A stretch of DNA of 64,000 nt, taken from assembly GCA_032209605.1 (NCBI GenBank), contig JASFXZ010000020.1, forward strand, positions 255,501-319,500, read 5' to 3'. Source of the stretch: Mactromeris polynyma (taxonomy: Eukaryota; Mollusca; Bivalvia; Venerida; Mactridae). The translations under genes and the position numbers were made by a program. Below, in pieces: positions 28,201 to 38,708 of the stretch. The notes under the pieces are model-generated. The model had not been told where the DNA came from, did no database searches, and worked only from the letters and a program-made list of their open reading frames with translations. Position 1 is the first letter of the stretch. Each line of letters begins with the position of its first letter.

Positions 28201-31200
28201 TGTGTGTTGTCTGAGTAGACATATGACAAATTGTGTGTTGTCTGACTAGACATATGACAAATTGTGTGTTGTCTGAGTAGACATATGACAAATTGTGTGT
28301 TGTCTGAGTAGACATATGACAAATTGTGTGTCTGAGTAGACATATGACAAATTGTGTGTCTGAGTAGACATATGACAAATTGTGTGTCTGAGTAGACATA
28401 TGACAAATTGTGTGTTGTCTGAGTAGACATATGACAAATTGTGTGTTGTTTGAGTAGACATATGACAAATTGTGTGTTGTCTGAGTAGACATATGACAAA
28501 TTGTGTGTTGTCTGAGTAGACATATGACAAATTGTGTGTCTGAGTAGACATATGACAAATTGTGTGTTGTCTGAGTAGACATATGACAAATTGTGTGTTG
28601 TCTGAGTAGACATATGACAAATTGTGTGTCTGAGTAGACATATGACAAATTGTGTGTTGTCTGAGTAGACATATGACAAATTGTGTGTTGTCTGAGTAGA
28701 CATATGACAAATTGTGTGTTGTCTGAGTAGACATATGACAAATTGTGTGTTGTCTGAGTAGACATATGACAAATTGTGTGTTGTCTGAGTAGACATATGA
28801 CAAATTGTGTGTTGTCTGAGTAGACATATGACAAATTGTGTGTTGTCTGAGTAGACATATGACAAATTGTGTGTTGTCTGAGTAGACATATGACAAATTG
28901 TGTGTTGTCTGAGTAGACATATGACAAATTGTGTGTTGTCTGAGTAGACATATGACAAATTGTGTGTTGTCTGAGTAGACATATGACAAATTGTGTGTTG
29001 TCTGAGTAGACATATGACAAATTGTGTGTTGTCTGAGTAGACATATGACAAATTGTGTGTTGTCTGAGTAGACATATGACAAATTGTGTGTTGTCTGAGT
29101 AGACATATGACAAATTGTGTGTCTGAGTAGACATATGACAAATTGTGTGTTGTCTGAGTAGACATATGACAAATTGTGTGTTGTCTGAGTAGACATATGA
29201 CAAATTGTGTGTTGTCTGAGTAGACATATGACAAATTGTGTGTTGTCTGAGTAGACATATGACAAATTGTGTGTTGTCTGAGTAGACATATGACAAATTG
29301 TGTGTTGTCTGAGTAGACATATGACAAATTGTGTGTCTGAGTAGACATATGACAAATTGTGTGTCTGAGTAGACATATGACAAATTGTGTGTTGTCTGAG
29401 TAGACATATGACAAATTGTGTGTCTGAGTAGACATATGACAAATTGTGTGTTGTCTGAGTAGACATATGACAAATTGTGTGTTGTCTGAGTAGACATTTG
29501 ACAAATTGTGTGTTGTCTGAGTAGACATATGACAAATTATGTGTTGTCTGACTAGACATATGACAAATTGTGTGTTGTCTGACTAGACATATGACAAATT
29601 GTGTGTTGTCTGACTAGACATATGACAAATTGTGTGTTGTCTGACTAGACATATGACAAATTGTGTGTCTGAGTAGACATATGACAAATTGTGTGTTGTC
29701 TGAGTAGACATATGACAAATTGTGTGTTGTCTGAGTAGACATATGACAAATTGTGTGTTGTCTGAGTAGACATATGACAAATTGTGTGTCTGAGTAGACA
29801 CATGACAAATTGTGTGTTGTCTGAGTAGACATATGACAAATTGTGTGTCTGAGTAGACATATGACAAATTGTGTGTCTGAGTAGACACATGACAAATTGT
29901 GTGTTGTCTGAGTAGACATATGACAAATTGTGTGTCTGAGTAGACACATGACAAATTGTGTGTTGTCTGAGTAGACATATGACAAATTGTGTGTCTGAGT
30001 AGACACATGACAAATTGTGTGTTGTCTGAGTAGACATATGACAAATTGTGTGTCTGAGTAGACATATGACAAATTGTGTGTCTGAGTAGACATATGACAA
30101 ATTGTGTGTCTGAGTAGACATATGACAAATTGTTTGTCTGAGTAGACATATGACAAATTGTGTGTTGTCTGAGTAGACATATGACAAATTGTGTGTTGTC
30201 TAAGTAGACATATGACAAATTGTGTGTCTGAGTAGACACATGACAAATTGTGTGTTGTCTGAGTAGACATATGACAAATTGTGTGTCTGAGTAGACACAT
30301 GACAAATTGTGTGTTGTCTGAGTAGACATATGACAAATTGTGTGTCTGAGTAGACATATGACAAATTGTGTGTCTGAGTAGACACATGACAAATTGTGTG
30401 TTGTCTGAGTAGACATATGACAAATTGTGTGTCTGAGTAGACACATGACAAATTGTGTGTTGTCTGAGTAGACATATGACAAATTGTGTGTTGTCTGAGT
30501 AGACACATGACAAATTGTGTGTCTGAGTAGACATATGACAAATTGTGTGTTGTCTGAGTAGACACATGACAAATTGTTTGTCTGAGTAGACATATGACAA
30601 ATTGTGTGTCTGAGTAGACATATGACAAATTGTGTGTCTGAGTAGACATAACGCAAATTGTGTGTCTGAGTAGACATATGACAAATTGTGTGTCTGAGTA
30701 GACATATGACAAATTGTGTGTTGTCTGAGTAGACATATGACAAATTGTGTGTCTGAGTAGACATATGACAAATTGTGTGTTGTCTGAGTAGACATATGAC
30801 AAATTGTGTGTTGTCTGAGTAGACGTATGACAAATTGTGTGTCTGAGTAGACATATCACAAATTGTGTGTCTGAGTAGACATATGACAAATTGTGTGTTG
30901 TCTGAGTAGACATATGACAAATTGTGTGTTGTCTGAGTAGACATATGACAAATTGTGTGTCTGAGTAGACATATGACAAATTGTGTGTTGTCTGAGTAGA
31001 CATATGACAAATTGTGTGTTGTCTGAGTAGACATATGACAAATTGTGTGTTGTCTGAGTAGACATATGACAAATTGTGTGTTGTCTGAGTAGACATATGA
31101 CAAATTGTGTGTTGTCTGAGTAGACATATGACAAATTGTGTGTTGTCTGAGTAGACATATGACAAATTGTGTGTCTGAGTAGACATATGACAAATTGTGT

Positions 31201-33417
31201 GTTGTCTGAGTAGACATATGACAAATTGTGTGTCTGAGTAGACATATGACAAATTGTGTGTTGTCTGAGTAGACATATGACAAATTTTGTTATGTCTGAG
31301 TACGCTTTCCATGCTTCTAAAGAGAATTTCACATAAAATGTTACTGTCATGATGCATAGTTTGACTGTCATGATGCATAGTTTGACTGTCATGATACATA
31401 GTTTGACTGTCATGATGCATAGTTTGACTGTCATGATGCATAGTTTGACTGTCATGATGCATAGTTTGACTGTCATGATGCATAGTTTGACTGTCATGAT
31501 GCATAGTTTGACTGTCATGATACATAGTTTGACTGTCATGATGCATAGTTTGACTGTCATGATGCATAGTTTGACTGTCATGATGCATAGTTTGACTGTC
31601 ATGATGCATAGTTTGACTGTCATGATGCATAGTTTGACTGTCATGATACATAGTTTGACTGTCATGATGCATAGTTTGACTGTCATGATGCATAGTTTGA
31701 CTGTCATGATGCATAGTTTGACTGTCATGATGCATAGTTTGACTGTCATGATGCATAGTTTGACTGTCATGATGCATAGTTTGACTGTCATGATGCATAG
31801 TTTGACTGTCATGATGCATAGTTTGACTGTCATGATGCATAGTTTGACTGTCATGATGCATAGTTTGACTGTCATGATGCATAGTTTGACTGTCATGATG
31901 CATAGTTTGACTGTCATGATGCATAGTTTGACTGTCATGATACATAGTTTGACTGTCATGATGCATAGTTTGACTGTCATGATACATAGTTTGACTGTCA
32001 TGATACATAGTTTTACTGTCATGATGCATAGTTTTACTGTCATGATGCATAGTTTGACTGTCATGATACATAGTTTGACTGTCATGATACATAGTTTTAC
32101 TGTCATGATGCATAATTTTACTGTCATGATGCATAGTTTGACTGTCATGATGCATAGTTTGACTGTCATGATGCATAGTTTTACTGTCATGATACATAGT
32201 TTGACTGTCATGATGCATAGTTTTACTGTCATGATGCATAATTTTACTGTCATGATGCATACTTTGACTGTCATGATGCATAATTTTACTGTCATGATGC
32301 ATACTTTGACTGTCATGATGCATAGTTTGACTGTCATGATGCATAATTTTACTGTCATGATGCATACTTTGACTGTCATGATGCATAGTTTTACTGTCAT
32401 GATGCATAGTTTTACTGTCATGATGCATAATTTTACTGTCATGATGCATAATTTTACTGTCATGATGCATACTTTTACTGTCATGATGCATAATTTTACT
32501 GTCATGATGCATACTTTTACTGTCATGATGCATACTTTTACTGTCATGATGCATAATTTTACTGTCATGGTGCCTAATTTTACTGTCATGATGCATAATT
32601 TTACTGTCATGATGCATAATTTTACTGTCATGATGCATAATTATGTGTCTGAAGGGTTGTCTTTTATAATTCAGCTTGCGTGGAAAAATATTTCATACAT
32701 ATCAATGTACAAAGGTGGATGTATTGATAATAAACCTGTACTAAATCTTGTTATGTTAGGCTGCAGCAACAATAGCTGGTGGGTTTATTGGTCTCAATCT
32801 GGAGAGTGTTTTAGGATGGCACGGTTTATTCTTCCTTGCTGGATGTATGGGCATAGGAGGTAATGATACATTATGAACATGATACCCACATCACTATATT
32901 AAACTCAGATATTATATGAACACAAACAGTGATTGTTTTAATACTACTCCTTATTATGATGCTGTCAGTTTTATCCTTATATTGTATCTTAAAGTATGTC
33001 ATAGACAGGCAATAACACCAATGTTTGATTAACAATAATTCACAGTTGAAATAAGGAAATGATTCAACTAAAGGCTCGTTTTTATCATTTAGCCTTGTAT
33101 GATAAATTGAGTTATATGTAGTTTTATAGTCGGATAACATTGAAATAGCACGCCGCTTTAACCTTCGCACACAATCGCTATTCTCGCAGTGCGGACGAGT
33201 GATATTTATGTATGTCTATTGAAAGTGGCTTTTTGCATTCTGCTTATGATCACTTACAAATTTGGACGAAAGTTTCAGTGGCAGGTAAATATTTTGACAG
33301 AAAATAACTTTTTGTCTCATTGTTATTCAGTGCATGTAAATTCTGATTTGTTTTATTTCAGCTTTCATCTGTACATTTTTCTTTGATGGTCGGGATTCTG
33401 AAGGGCGACCTATATAA
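10061..33417 (+). CDS. Major facilitator superfamily transporter, oxalate-formate/monocarboxylate-like, 11 coding exons
   Basis: The exons are 10061-10211, 19492-19681, 22290-22416, 22770-22912, 24202-24354, 24745-24874, 25246-25368, 27019-27139, 27677-27765, 32760-32859 and 33362-33417. All junctions are GT-AG and phases match, giving 1383 nt, that is 460 residues plus TAA. The ATG has A at -3 and G at +4. The protein has a short hydrophilic N-terminus (1-30) and then about 12 membrane segments. Two copies of the MFS motif A lie in the expected loops: GGVIDRHYGVK (93-103) after segment 2 and RPLWGLLMDRYG (326-337) after segment 8. LGSYYIF (44-50) and GPPAQTC (about 147-153) are typical of the oxalate-formate antiporter-like branch. 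Length fits a complete 12-helix MFS protein. Expected location is a membrane, with a small carboxylate-type substrate inferred from the family only. AATAAA follows 153 nt after the stop. Confidence 0.93.
10358..18655. repeat. 43/47-bp tandem array of 8.3 kb with higher-order duplications, in transporter intron 1
   Basis: The core unit runs ATACAGTATTATACC, then ATATGTAAACATG, then GTCTGTATRG. Units are 47 bp when they carry TTACAATG and 43 bp when they carry TATG; a few are longer (TATGTATG). There are roughly 185 copies. Rare variants recur at fixed spacings. ATTAAACC occurs at 12224, 15081 and 15911. ATTTTACC occurs at 10991 and 13895. ACAGTAGTATACC occurs near 12725 and 16412. These show block duplications of about 2.9, 3.7 and 0.83 kb within the array. 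Open frames of 70 codons inside it are artefacts. Confidence 0.97.
18656..19491 (+). other. Unique 3' part of transporter intron 1
   Basis: No array and no recognisable element is seen. It ends with the acceptor TTGTACTTCAG before exon 2. Confidence 0.6.
19492..19681 (+). CDS. Transporter exon 2
   Basis: Residues 51-113 plus two bases. It carries the external loop (NISPYMISYLRN), the second membrane segment and the first motif A with Asp97-Arg98. The acceptor is ACTTCAG|GC and the donor is TG|GTAACT. Confidence 0.93.
20059..22279. repeat. 54-bp tandem array, about 41 copies, in transporter intron 2
   Basis: The unit contains GTTATATGAACTG, CATACTCATGTCGTCTACAC and CCGGTATGTTATAT. It is 18 codons long, and two forward frames stay open for nearly 800 codons. 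Variants are TTCAATG/CTCAATG/TTCATTG and ACCGG/GCCGG/GTCGG. The array ends about 10 bp before the exon 3 acceptor, and the exon 3 frame differs from both open frames, so the long frames are not extensions of the gene. Confidence 0.97.
22290..22416 (+). CDS. Transporter exon 3
   Basis: Residues 114-156: membrane segments 3-4, with ALTYGALTNFGSSIAYGPPA. The acceptor is TTTTGATACAG and the donor is AAG|GTAAAC. The acceptor tract lies directly against the end of the 54-bp array. Confidence 0.92.
22770..22912 (+). CDS. Transporter exon 4
   Basis: Residues 157-203 plus two bases. The stretch WLPSRPTFAVGLIVCGFGGG is a strong family signature (segment 5). The acceptor is GTTATTCAG and the donor is AA|GTAAGT. 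Confidence 0.94.
23219..23342. repeat. 39-bp tandem repeat, 3 copies, in transporter intron 4
   Basis: The unit starts ATTTTTATGATTTTATCTAA, with copies at 23221, 23260 and 23299. Confidence 0.95.
23509..24139. repeat. 52-bp tandem array, 12 copies, in transporter intron 4
   Basis: The unit starts CATATGGTTTACAGTGGAGT and ends CCACCGGGATATCC. It stops 62 bp before exon 5. A few CACC/CGCC changes are the only common variation. Confidence 0.97.
24202..24354 (+). CDS. Transporter exon 5
   Basis: Residues 204-254 plus two bases: membrane segment 6 (VPYLFLILSGIYVVCQGIG) and the start of the central cytoplasmic loop. The acceptor is ATGATTCAG and the donor is AA|GTAAGT. Confidence 0.93.
24745..24874 (+). 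CDS. Transporter exon 6
   Basis: Residues 255-298: end of the central loop, which is rich in Lys and Gln, then membrane segment 7. The acceptor is TTGTCTAG and the donor is AAA|GTAAGT. Confidence 0.92.
25072..25175 (+). repeat. Dispersed CCAAT-pair repeat, copy 1 (transporter intron 6)
   Basis: Core blocks are CCAGTCTCATAATGCAGC, GCCATTGGTCAATTTTAAG and AACAACCAATCAGAGGC. The same order of blocks recurs at about 25447, 38275, 39048, 51798 and 58719. ATTGG and CCAAT lie in opposed orientation about 30-35 bp apart, so the element can fold on itself. No coding capacity. Confidence 0.75.
25246..25368 (+). CDS. Transporter exon 7
   Basis: Residues 299-339: segment 8 and the second motif A with Asp334-Arg335. 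The acceptor is AATTTCAG and the donor is CAG|GTATTG. Confidence 0.93.
25447..25530 (+). repeat. Dispersed CCAAT-pair repeat, copy 2, diverged (transporter intron 7)
   Basis: GCCATTTGTCAATTTTAAGC matches the family core with the ATTGG box mutated. It is followed by a TTCTGAGACTTT end block. Confidence 0.5.
25765..26418. repeat. 39-bp tandem array, about 17 copies, in transporter intron 7
   Basis: The unit contains CTCTAACGAGTACATTGTAT and CATTGCCCAGGTTG. Several copies are shortened by loss of the GCTCATTG segment. Frames are open on both strands, with no sign of coding use. Confidence 0.96.
26561..26982. repeat. 42-bp tandem array, 10 copies, just upstream of transporter exon 8
   Basis: The unit starts TGATTCTATTTTACAACCTG and continues TAGATTTCTCTTAGCTG. 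Copies are almost identical. Each contains TTTCTCTTAG, which resembles a splice acceptor. The real acceptor lies 36 bp beyond the last copy. Confidence 0.97.
27019..27139 (+). CDS. Transporter exon 8
   Basis: Residues 340-379 plus one base: segments 9-10. The acceptor is ACTTCTTAG|GTTGCTGC and the donor is G|GTAAGT. Confidence 0.92.
27677..27765 (+). CDS. Transporter exon 9
   Basis: Residues 380-409, with GIFALTPAALGKLFGVENMA, typical of segment 10 and the following loop in this family. The acceptor is TTATGTAG and the donor is GTG|GTAAGT. Confidence 0.94.
27960..28087 (+). mobile_element. Possible mariner-type transposon end, truncated
   Basis: GGGGTGTTCGGAAAGTTTCG resembles the terminal inverted repeats of mariner-like elements. 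No matching opposite end and no transposase is seen; the sequence gives way to the 28/31-bp array about 50 bp later. The assignment is by resemblance only. Confidence 0.4.
28136..31290. repeat. 28/31-bp tandem array, about 105 copies, in transporter intron 9
   Basis: The unit is GTAGACATATGACAAATTGT followed by GTGTCTGA (28 bp) or GTGTTGTCTGA (31 bp). The minus strand lacks stops in every frame of both unit lengths, giving open frames of 400-800 codons that are repeat artefacts. The right half (29.8-30.6 kb) is enriched in the ACACATGAC variant and in 28-bp units, which alternate with 31-bp units. Confidence 0.97.
31341..32642. repeat. 21-bp tandem array, about 62 copies, in transporter intron 9
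   Basis: The unit is TGACTGTCATGATGCATAGT plus T. The left two-thirds is nearly pure, and the right third mixes TTTTACTG, CATAATT and CATACTT variants. Being 7 codons long, it is open in frames on both strands. It lies about 50 bp after the 28/31-bp array and 120 bp before exon 10. Confidence 0.97.
32760..32859 (+). CDS. Transporter exon 10
   Basis: Residues 410-442 plus one base: segment 11 and the start of segment 12 (GWHGLFFLAGCMGIGG). The acceptor is TTATGTTAG and the donor is G|GTAATG. Confidence 0.91.
33362..33417 (+). CDS. Transporter exon 11 (terminal)
   Basis: Residues 443-460 and TAA. It finishes segment 12 and a short hydrophilic tail (DGRDSEGRPI). The acceptor is TTATTTCAG. Confidence 0.9.
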
Positions 33418-33569
33418 GACAAATATTGTGCGTACGGTGAATCATTTGAGACAAGACCAGGACATCGTAACGTGACACGAATTCTGTTATTCATGTTGTA
33501 AGACTTGAAATACTAACACAAATACTAAACAATTCTGAGTTACTGGTCAGTTCTGTATCAATGTGCATG

Positions 33570-33575
33570 AATAAA
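33570..33575 (+). terminator. Polyadenylation signal of the transporter gene
   Basis: AATAAA lies 153 nt after the stop codon, and a T-rich stretch follows. It is the first such hexamer downstream. Confidence 0.6.
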
Positions 33576-33653
33576 GCTTGTCGATCCTTTATTGTGTTAT
33601 ATCACCCTAGTATAAAACATTGATCGTTGTTGAAGTGAGAACATTGTTACCTT

Positions 33654-33733
33654 ACCATGTATCTAGTCTAAGATATATTCACAAATTGTCACCACCATGT
33701 ATCTAGTCTAAGATATATTCACAAATTGTCACT
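33654..33733. repeat. 40-bp direct duplication
   Basis: Two copies start ACCATGTATCTAGTCTAAGA at 33654 and 33694. Confidence 0.95.
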
Positions 33734-34204
33734 TCAGATTATTTTCAGTCTATATGAGTGTGATTTGTGTGGATGCATTGTAAGTGTATGTGTGTACAGT
33801 GTATATACATGTAGGTGAATATAGTATATATATTTTGTTTGTTTGTTTGTTTGTGCGTGCATGTGAGCATATGCGTGTGTGTACATGTACTTGCAAGTTA
33901 TAGTTGTATACAAAGGATATCACATTTATGTGTGTTGCTAAATTATTAAATTTATTAAACAACTTTTCAGAAAATAACAAAAGCAAGTACATGAATGTTG
34001 CGATTTTGATGATTTCTTGCATCCAGTTTAGTACATTTAGTAATTTATGGACTGGAAAGTTATATTGTATTCCTATCGAGAATTGTAAAAATCGCATTAG
34101 TAAAAATCAACTACTCACCGCTCACGGCAGCGTTGTCACCGTAAGGCAAATTTGGAGATGTCAAGTCATTTGTTATGTCTCTACAGGGCTCTAGAAATCC
34201 ACAA
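33734..34204. other. Unique intergenic DNA downstream of the transporter
   Basis: It includes a GT-rich simple stretch (about 33835-33895) and no gene signal. Confidence 0.5.
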
Positions 34205-35257
34205 GCCTGACGTCATGGACAAGTCTAATTGTTGAATCAGGCTACCAACAGCCTGACGTCATGGACAAGTCTAATTGTTGAATCAGGCTACCAACAGCCT
34301 GACGTCATGGACAAGTCTAATTGTGGAATCAGGCTACCAACAGCCTGACGTCATGGACAAGTCTAATTGTTGAATCAGGCTACCAACAGCCTGACGTCAT
34401 GGACAAGTCTAATTGTTGAATCAGGCTACCAACAGCCTGACGTCATGGACAAGTCTAATTGTTGAATCAGGCTACCAACAGCCTGACGTCATGGACAAGT
34501 CTAATTGTTGAATCAGGCTACCAACAGCCTGACGTCATGGACAAGTCTAATTGTTGAATCAGGCTACCAACAGCCTGACGTCATGGACAAGTCTAATTGT
34601 GGAATCAGGCTACCAACAGCCTGACGTCATGGACAAGTCTAATTGTTGAATCAGGCTACCAACAGCCTGACGTCATGGACAAGTCTAATTGTTGAATCAG
34701 GCTACCAACAGCCTGACGTCATGGACAAGTCTAATTGTGGAATCAGGCTACCAACAGCCTGACGTCATGGACAAGTCTAATTGTTGGTAGCCTGACGTCA
34801 TGGACAAGTCTAATTGTGGAATCAGGCTACCAACAGCCTGACGTCATGGACAAGTCTAATTGTGGAATCAGGCTACCAACAGCCTGACGTCATGGACAAG
34901 TCTAATTGTGGAATCAGGCTACCAACAGCCTGACGTCATGGACAAGTCTAATTGTTGGTAGCCTGACGTCATGGACAAGTCTAATTGTTGGTAGCCTGAC
35001 GTCATGGACAAGTCTAATTGTTGGTAGCCTGACGTCATGGACAAGTCTAATTGTGGAATCAGGCTACCAACAGCCTGACGTCATGGACAAGTCTAATTGT
35101 GGAATCAGGCTATCAACAGCCTGACGTCATGGACAAGTCTAATTGTGGAATCAGGCTACCAACAGCCTGACGTCATGGACAAGTCTAATTGTGGAATCAG
35201 GCTACCAACAGCCTGACGTCATGGACAAGTCTAATTGTGGAATCAGGCTACCAACAG
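34205..35257. repeat. 46-bp tandem array with a palindromic CRE in each of 24 copies
   Basis: The unit starts GCCTGACGTCATGGACAAGT. TGACGTCA is the full palindromic cAMP-response element (CREB/ATF site) and is intact in all 24 copies. At the unit joint, TCAGGCT-ACCAAC-AGCCTGA forms a 7-bp-stem hairpin beside the CRE. Four short copies (33 bp, starting at 34757, 34928, 34961 and 34994) lack part of the hairpin. The array lies between the 3' ends of the two genes. Confidence 0.97.
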
Positions 35258-35502
35258 TTCAGTTGGACTTAGCCCATGATACGTCTGTTATGCTAGCCGA
35301 CGTTACCGTTAAACTGTACCCTAGTCTATGCTTGTACAACTAGCGTCCCATATTGGACAAGACAAAATGAACATGTACACTAGTCCGGGACAACTGTATT
35401 TAAAGATAATTTCTGGAGACCTGCACTATTGAATCATTGTCATATGGACAAATGTGTAATGCATATACATGTATATCAGAATTCTGATGAACAGTATTCT
35501 GT

Positions 35503-37977
35503 GTGCAGACATAGGCAGAGTTCTGAGCACGCTATGATGTGTACAGACAGAGGCAGAGTTATGAACACCCTATGATGTGTACAGACAGAGGCAGAAATAT
35601 GAGCACTCTATGATGTACACAGACCGAGGCAGAGTTATGAACACCCTATGATGTGTACAGACAGAGGCAGAGTTCTGAACACCCTATGATGTGTACAGAC
35701 AGAGGCAGAGTTATGAACACCCTATGATGTGTACAGACATAGGCAGAGTTATGAACACCCTATGATGTGTACAGACAGAGGCAGAGTTCTGAACACCCTA
35801 TGATGTGTACAGACATAGGCAGAGTTATGAGCACTCTATGATGTGTACAGACAGAGGCAGAGTTCTGAACACCCTATGATGTGTACAGACATAGGCAGAG
35901 TTATGAGCACTCTATGATGTGTACAGACAGAGGCAGAGTTATGAACACCCTATGATGTGTACAGACAGAGGCAGAGTTATGAGCACTCTATGATGTGTAC
36001 AGACAGAGGCAGAGTTATGAACACCCTATGATGTGTACAGACAGAGGCAGAGTTCTGAACACCCTATGATGTGTACAGACAGAAGCAGAGTTATGAACAC
36101 TCTATGTGTACAGACATAGGCAGAGTTATGAACACACTGTTGGGTGCAGACATAGGCAGAGTTATGAACACCCTATGATGTGTACAGACAGAGGCAGAGT
36201 TCTGAACACCTTATGATGTGTACAGACATAGGCAGAGTTATGAACACACTGTTGGGTGCAGACATAGGCAGAGTTCTGAACACCCTATGATGTGTACAGA
36301 CAGAAGCAGAGTTATTAGCACTCAATGATGTGTGCAGACATAGGCAGAGTTATGAACACTCTATGTGTACAGACATAGGCAGAGTTATGAGCACGCTATG
36401 ATGTGTGCATACGTAGGCAGAGTTATGAACACACTGTTGGGTGCAGACATAGGCAGAGTTATGAACACTCTGATGGGTACAGACATAGGCAGAGTTATGA
36501 ACACACTGTTGGGTGCAGACATAGGCAGAATTATGAACACTCTGATGTGTGCAGACATAGGCAGAGTTATGAACACTCTATGTGTACAGACATAGGCAGA
36601 GTTATGAGCACACTGTTGGGTGCAGACATAGGCAGAGTTATGAGCACACTGATGGGTGCAGACATAGGCAGAGTTATGAACACTCTATGTGTACAGACAT
36701 AGGCAGAGTTATGAGCACACTGTTGGGTGCAGACATAGGCAGAGTTATGAGCACACTGTTGGGTGCAGACATAGGCAGAGTTATGAACACTATGATATGT
36801 ACAGACAGAGGCAGAGTTCTGAACACCCTATGATGTGTACAGACAGAGGCAGAGTTCTGAACACCCTATGATGTGTACAGACAGAGGCAGAGTTCTGAAC
36901 ACCCTATGATTTGTACAGACAGAGGCAGAGTTATGAACACTCTATGTGTACAGACATAGGCAGAGTTATGAGCACGCTATGATGTGTGCATACGTAGGCA
37001 GAGTTATGAACACTCTGATGGGTGCAGACATAGGCAGAGTTATGAACACACTGATGGGTGCAGACATAGGCAGAGTTATGAACACACTGTTGGGTGCAGA
37101 CATAGGCAGAGTTATGAACACACTGTTGGGTGCATACGTAGGCAGAGTTATGAACACACTGATGTGTGCAGACAAAGGCAGAGTTATGAACACACTGATG
37201 TGTGCAGACATAGGCAGAGTTATGAACACACTGATGTGTGCAGACAGAGGCAGAGTTATGAACACACTGATGTGTGCAGACATAGGCAGAGTTATGAACA
37301 CACTGATGTGTGCAGACATAGGCAGAGTTATGAACACACTGATGTGTGCAGACATAGGCAGAGTTATGAACACACTGTTGGGTGCAGACATAGGCAGAGT
37401 TATGAGCACACTGATGTGTGCAGACATAGGCAGAGTTATGAACACACTGATGGGTGCAGACATAGGCAGAGTTATGAACACACTGTTGGGTGCAGACATA
37501 GGCAGAGTTATGAACACACTGTTGGGTGCATACGTAGGCAGAGTTATGAACACACTGATGGGTGCAGACATAGGCAGAGTTATGAACAAACTGATGGGTG
37601 CAGACATAGGCAGAGTTATGAACACACTGTTGGGTGCAGACATAGGCAGAGTTATGAACACTCTGATGTGTGCAGACATAGGCAGAGTTATGAACACACT
37701 GTTGGGTGCATACGTAGGCAGAGTTATGAACACACTGATGGGTGCAGACATAGGCAGAGTTATGAACAAACTGATGGGTGCAGACATAGGCAGAGTTATG
37801 AACAAACTGATGGGTGCAGACATAGGCAGAGTTATGAACAAACTGATGGGTGCAGACATAGGCAGAGTTATGAACAAACTGATGGGTGCAGACATAGGCA
37901 GAGTTATGAACAAACTGATGGGTGCAGACATAGGCAGAGTTATGAACAAACTGATGGGTGCAGACATAGGCAGAGTT
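35503..37977. repeat. 36-bp tandem array, about 69 copies, intergenic
   Basis: The unit contains CAGACATAGGCAGAGTTATG and AACACWCTG. The left half uses the GTGTACAGACAGAGG type with irregular lengths. From about 36.95 kb it becomes regular at 36 bp with the GGTGCAGACATAGG type, and the last seven or so copies carry AACAAACTG. Both strands are open over more than 1 kb because the unit is 12 codons long. Confidence 0.96.
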
Positions 37978-38274
37978 CATTTCTATGATGTTTAATGTAT
38001 GCATACACTTAAAAAACAAAAACAAGATTTCTGTTTTAAGTTTGTTTATTCAGTATATAAATTGCATAGGCATTGTTCATAAAATTGAAACACAAAATTG
38101 ATATACAATATTGCTGCATAAAATTATCACAATAATTCACATAAAATATAGTTTCATTGCAAAATATGTACAATTATGTACACACAATATTATATACATA
38201 TTAACATACATTGTATTAACATTTAATATCACAGTTTGCCTTATTCAGGGACGTAGTTTATCTATCTTAATTTG

Positions 38275-38375
38275 GAGACCAGTCTCAGAATACAGCCTTG
38301 CCATTGGTTAATTTTCAAACTGTGCTCAGAATCAACCAGTTAGAAATTTGAATTTTCAGACTGGTCTCAAATCTC
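38275..38375 (+). repeat. Dispersed CCAAT-pair repeat, copy 3
   Basis: ACCAGTCTCAGAATACAGCC, then GCCATTGGTTAATTTTC, then a decayed AACCAGTTAG block and GACTGGTCTC at the end. Confidence 0.75.
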
Positions 38376-38534
38376 AGATTTCTCCTCTCAGACCCTGGTT
38401 AAAATTGCTCAACAATTTATTGACCGGTACAATATTTCACACTGGGAGAGTTCCTCACAACCAGTATACATACAACATTAATGATAAATGTATCTAAACA
38501 TGTTCACAACACACATGTACATATATATATACAT

Positions 38535-38708
38535 GTACAAGCTAATATATAAGATATATCGTGAAATCTGGAACCAATACATATATATACATGTACAAGC
38601 TAATATATAAGATATATCATGAAATCTGGAGCCAATACATATATATACATGTACAAGCTAATATATAAGATATATTATGAAATCTGGAACCAATACATAT
38701 ATATAATA
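38535..38708. repeat. 58-bp tandem repeat, 3 copies
   Basis: The unit starts GTACAAGCTAATATATAAGA, with copies at 38535, 38593 and 38651, and includes an AT dinucleotide stretch. Confidence 0.95.

Noticed and set aside
28097..32863. Open frames of 390-810 codons on both strands
   Set aside because: Pure translations of the 28/31-bp and 21-bp arrays inside transporter intron 9; frames change with unit length and carry no domain.
34205..35257. CRISPR-like appearance (regular repeats with hairpin)
   Set aside because: There are no unique spacers between repeats, the organism is an animal, and no cas genes are present. The same holds for the other arrays.
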